DNA of 7,021 bases from Bacteriovoracaceae bacterium UBA7317 (lineage in GTDB: Bacteria > Bdellovibrionota > Bacteriovoracia > Bacteriovoracales > Bacteriovoracaceae). The notes under the pieces are model-generated. The model ran no database searches and was not told the origin of the DNA. It was given only the letters and a program-made list of their open reading frames with translations. The DNA is taken from assembly GCA_002474345.1 (NCBI GenBank), contig DKQD01000115.1:1-7021 (forward strand). The letters are read 5' to 3'. The position numbers and the translations under genes are program-made. Of this stretch, positions 4,866 through 7,021 are shown in pieces; position 1 is the stretch's first letter, and the number at the start of each line of letters is the position of its first letter.

Positions 4866-5879
4866 ATGACCAAAATAATCAAGGTCGGAATCAATGGAAT
4901 GGGTAGAATTGGAAGAACTGTCCTTCGAGCTATCCTCCAGGAAAAAAATCCTTTTCTTAAGGTTGTTGCTATTAATAACCCTGGAAAATTAGAAAGATAC
5001 ATCCACCTTTTTAAATACGATTCAACTCATGGCAGGTTCCCACTCCAAACTGAGTTTAATGGAGAAGAGCTCATTGTAGAGGATAACCGCATCTCATTTT
5101 TTAATCACTCAGATCCTTCAGATATTCCATGGGCCGATAGAGAAGTAGACGTTGTTATTGACTCAACAGGAGTCTTTAAAAACAAGGAGTCACTAAGCCG
5201 CCATATTAGAGGTAGCGTCAAAAAAGTCATTCTTTGCGCACCGGGCAAAGACGTTGATAAAACAATCGTCATGGGAATTAACGAAAAAGACTATAACGCT
5301 AAAGAACATAATATTATTTCAAATGCTAGCTGCACAACAAACTGCTTAGCTCCTATTGCAAAAGTCCTTCACGATAAGTTTCATATTCAGTCAGGGTTTA
5401 TGACTACAATTCATGCCTATACGTCAGATCAAAAGCTCTTAGATGGAGCTCATAATGACTTAAGAAGAGCCCGTTCTGCTGCACAATCTATGATTCCAAC
5501 GACAACAGGAGCTGCAAAAGCTGTTGGAATTGTAATCCCAGAGCTCAAAGGAAAACTCGATGGTTACGCTGTTAGAGTCCCTACCCCCAATGTTTCACTT
5601 GTTGACCTTACGGTTCAAATTGAAAAACACACGTCTGTTGAGGAAGTTAACAATGCAATGAAGGAAGCTTCAGAAGGTTCTCTTAAGGGTATAATTGGGT
5701 ATACCAATGAACCACTTGTAAGTATTGACTACGTTGGACTAAGAGAATCTGCACAATATGACGCTACTATGACTAGTCTTATAGACAACACTTTAAAAGT
5801 TGTTGCCTGGTACGATAATGAAGCTGGATTCTCCCATAGAGTTGTAGACCTGGCTGTATATGTTGGGGAGAAACTTTAA
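4866..5879 (+). CDS. gap: Glyceraldehyde-3-phosphate dehydrogenase, type I
   Basis: A full-length 337-residue cytoplasmic enzyme that converts glyceraldehyde 3-phosphate, phosphate and NAD(P)+ to 1,3-bisphosphoglycerate; active as a tetramer in the family. The Rossmann fingerprint GINGMGRIGR (8-17), STG (100-102), the active-site SNASCTTNC with catalytic C156, the partner H183 in TTIHAYT, LRRAR (199-203), IPTTTGAAKA (210-219), R237 in RVPTPNVS and the nicotinamide-contacting N318 in WYDNE are all present. Three deviations stand out. AINNPG (35-40) has Asn38 where NAD-dependent enzymes usually carry Asp (AINDL). DGAH (193-196) replaces the usual DLPH. NEAG (318-321) replaces the almost invariant NEWG. 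The first two map to positions that influence NAD versus NADP choice, so cofactor use and direction should not be assumed. A G-rich ribosome site precedes ATG 4866. The PGK start codon abuts the stop codon, making a glycolytic pair. Confidence 0.96.
   Translation: MTKIIKVGINGMGRIGRTVLRAILQEKNPFLKVVAINNPGKLERYIHLFKYDSTHGRFPLQTEFNGEELIVEDNRISFFNHSDPSDIPWADREVDVVIDSTGVFKNKESLSRHIRGSVKKVILCAPGKDVDKTIVMGINEKDYNAKEHNIISNASCTTNCLAPIAKVLHDKFHIQSGFMTTIHAYTSDQKLLDGAHNDLRRARSAAQSMIPTTTGAAKAVGIVIPELKGKLDGYAVRVPTPNVSLVDLTVQIEKHTSVEEVNNAMKEASEGSLKGIIGYTNEPLVSIDYVGLRESAQYDATMTSLIDNTLKVVAWYDNEAGFSHRVVDLAVYVGEKL
5865..5870 (+). promoter_or_regulatory. Shine-Dalgarno site of pgk inside the GAPDH coding end
   Basis: GGGGAG lies within the last codons of the GAPDH gene, 9 bases before the pgk ATG (5880-5882). 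With no bases between the GAPDH stop codon (5877-5879) and this ATG, translation of the two genes is very probably coupled. Confidence 0.6.
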
Positions 5880-7021
5880 ATGCCATTAAAATTTATAGAT
5901 GAAATTGATTGCCAAGGGAAAAAAGTTCTTTGCCGCTTTGATTTTAATGTTCCTTTTCAAAAAGAAACCAAGGACCTAGAGGGAAAAGTAATTTCAGACC
6001 CAACCAGGATTGATGCTACTCTGACCACAATTAAGTACCTTTTAGATAAGGGCGCCAAACAGCTCATTCTCATGAGCCACCTTGGAAGACCCAAAGGATC
6101 ATATAAAAAAGAGTTTAGCTTGGAGCCCGTTGGGAAGTACTTGGCTGAAGCCCTTAAAACGGATGTCATACTTACTGAGTCTTGCCTAGACCTTAATATA
6201 AAGCCTCTTCTTGACTTAAATTCTACAAAAATCATACTTTTAGAAAACCTTAGGTTTCACGCTGAAGAGGAAGAAAACGACTTTGAGTTTGCTAAAAAAC
6301 TTGCAAGCTATGCCGATATCTACCTCAATGACGCCTTTGGCGCAGCGCACAGAGAGCACGCATCGACTCATGCCATAAATTATTACTTTAAAGAAAACGC
6401 CGTAGGAGGATTTCTTCTAAAACAAGAAATTCAAGCTCTAGAAAAAGTGACAGAGAAACCTAAAGACCCTTTTGTTGCGGTTCTTGGAGGAGCTAAAGTC
6501 TCTGACAAAATCCAAATTATTCAAAAACTTCTTCCAATGGTCGATAAACTCCTTATTGGAGGTGCGATGGCCTATCCTTTCCTTCAAGCAAAGGGCTTTT
6601 CGATAGGAAAATCTTTATGCTCTGAAGAAGATAAAAAATTGGCCGATATGATTCTTTCAAGCCAGCAAAAATCAAAACTTGTCCTCCCTCTTGACCACGT
6701 TGTCTCTCATGGCCCGGATGGTGAACCTATGTCTACATCATCTGCTGAAATTGATGATGATAAGATGGGCTTAGATATCGGGGAAGAAACAATTTCACTT
6801 TTCAAAAGTGAACTTAAAAAGGCAAAGACAATTTTCTGGAATGGCCCTATGGGTCTATTTGAAAACGAGTCTTTTTCCAAAGGTACAGTTGAAGTCGCCC
6901 TTGCGCTTTCAAACAACAATGGCTTCACAATGGTTGGAGGCGGAGACTCAGTTGCAGCAGTTAAAAAAGCCCAACTTGAGTCCGAAATTTCTCACATCTC
7001 GACCGGAGGCGGCGCATCACT
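5880..7021 (+). CDS. pgk: Phosphoglycerate kinase, 3' end beyond the window
   Basis: The frame is open from ATG 5880 to the window end: 380 codons plus two bases. By comparison with the usual length of about 390-400 residues, only some 15-20 residues are missing. The enzyme transfers the acyl phosphate of 1,3-bisphosphoglycerate to ADP in the cytoplasm, the step after GAPDH. Visible landmarks in order: RFDFNVP (19-25) and SHLGRP (66-71) of the substrate-binding N-domain, ENLRFH (122-127), NDAFGAAHREHAST (150-163), GGAKVSDK (203-210), the nucleotide-site WNGPMGLFE (320-328), GGGDS (353-357) and STGGGAS (374-380). The second residue of GAAHR is Ala where Thr is common, a mild change. No frameshift is seen. 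It directly follows the GAPDH stop and uses a GGGGAG site inside that gene; no separate promoter is needed. A further glycolytic gene such as tpiA often follows in other bacteria but is not visible here. Confidence 0.96.
   Translation, partial: MPLKFIDEIDCQGKKVLCRFDFNVPFQKETKDLEGKVISDPTRIDATLTTIKYLLDKGAKQLILMSHLGRPKGSYKKEFSLEPVGKYLAEALKTDVILTESCLDLNIKPLLDLNSTKIILLENLRFHAEEEENDFEFAKKLASYADIYLNDAFGAAHREHASTHAINYYFKENAVGGFLLKQEIQALEKVTEKPKDPFVAVLGGAKVSDKIQIIQKLLPMVDKLLIGGAMAYPFLQAKGFSIGKSLCSEEDKKLADMILSSQQKSKLVLPLDHVVSHGPDGEPMSTSSAEIDDDKMGLDIGEETISLFKSELKKAKTIFWNGPMGLFENESFSKGTVEVALALSNNNGFTMVGGGDSVAAVKKAQLESEISHISTGGGAS

Noticed and set aside
4694..5002. Minus-strand open frame overlapping the GAPDH start and the divergent intergenic region.
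   Set aside because: It runs antisense to the conserved GAPDH Rossmann segment, has no recognisable domain, and crosses the terminator hairpin; its composition is what the opposite strand of GAPDH would give.
5957..6928. Minus-strand open frames within pgk.
   Set aside because: They lie opposite strongly conserved PGK motifs and show no domain, start signal or gene context.

Overview
The window is A+T-rich bacterial DNA carrying seven protein-coding genes and no RNA genes, mobile elements or CRISPR arrays that I can see. The gene content and protein style suggest a Gram-negative, low-GC deltaproteobacterium-like organism. The clues are a VKOR-DsbA fusion, an OB-fold/HD nuclease, a lysine-rich alpha/beta hydrolase and a GAPDH with unusual cofactor-site residues. 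A relative of Bdellovibrio or Bacteriovorax is my best guess, but it rests on general resemblance and not on a search.

Layout: 1-471 (+) is the 3' part of a PgeF/YfiH-type (laccase-domain) gene. A 146-base gap follows, with a good sigma70-type promoter whose -10 box is overlapped by an inverted repeat. 618-1775 (+) encodes an integral membrane VKOR domain fused to a periplasmic DsbA-like thioredoxin domain. 1784-2641 (+) encodes a TatD-family metal-dependent DNase with an N-terminal extension that contains a strong 12-bp hairpin. A 56-base tail-to-tail gap separates this from two minus-strand genes. These are an OB-fold/HD protein of the YhaM exoribonuclease type (4661-3552), read first, and then an alpha/beta hydrolase of unknown role (3495-2698). 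A 204-base divergent intergenic region (4662-4865) holds a strong terminator-like hairpin flanked by A7 and T9 tracts. Then come gapA-like GAPDH (4866-5879, +) and phosphoglycerate kinase (5880 to the window end, +, 3' truncated), directly abutting.

How the genes work together: GAPDH and PGK catalyse consecutive steps of lower glycolysis and form a classic translationally coupled pair. The VKOR-DsbA fusion is a self-contained disulfide-forming system, with oxidase and quinone-linked re-oxidase in one chain. The PgeF, TatD, YhaM-like and hydrolase genes are housekeeping or unassigned neighbours with no obvious shared pathway.

I do not see a clear new multi-gene system. The parts most worth a second look are the regulatory structures (the hairpin within the start of tatD, the palindrome over the promoter, the two-way terminator, a possibly leaderless hydrolase mRNA), the unassigned hydrolase, and the GAPDH substitutions at cofactor-determining positions.
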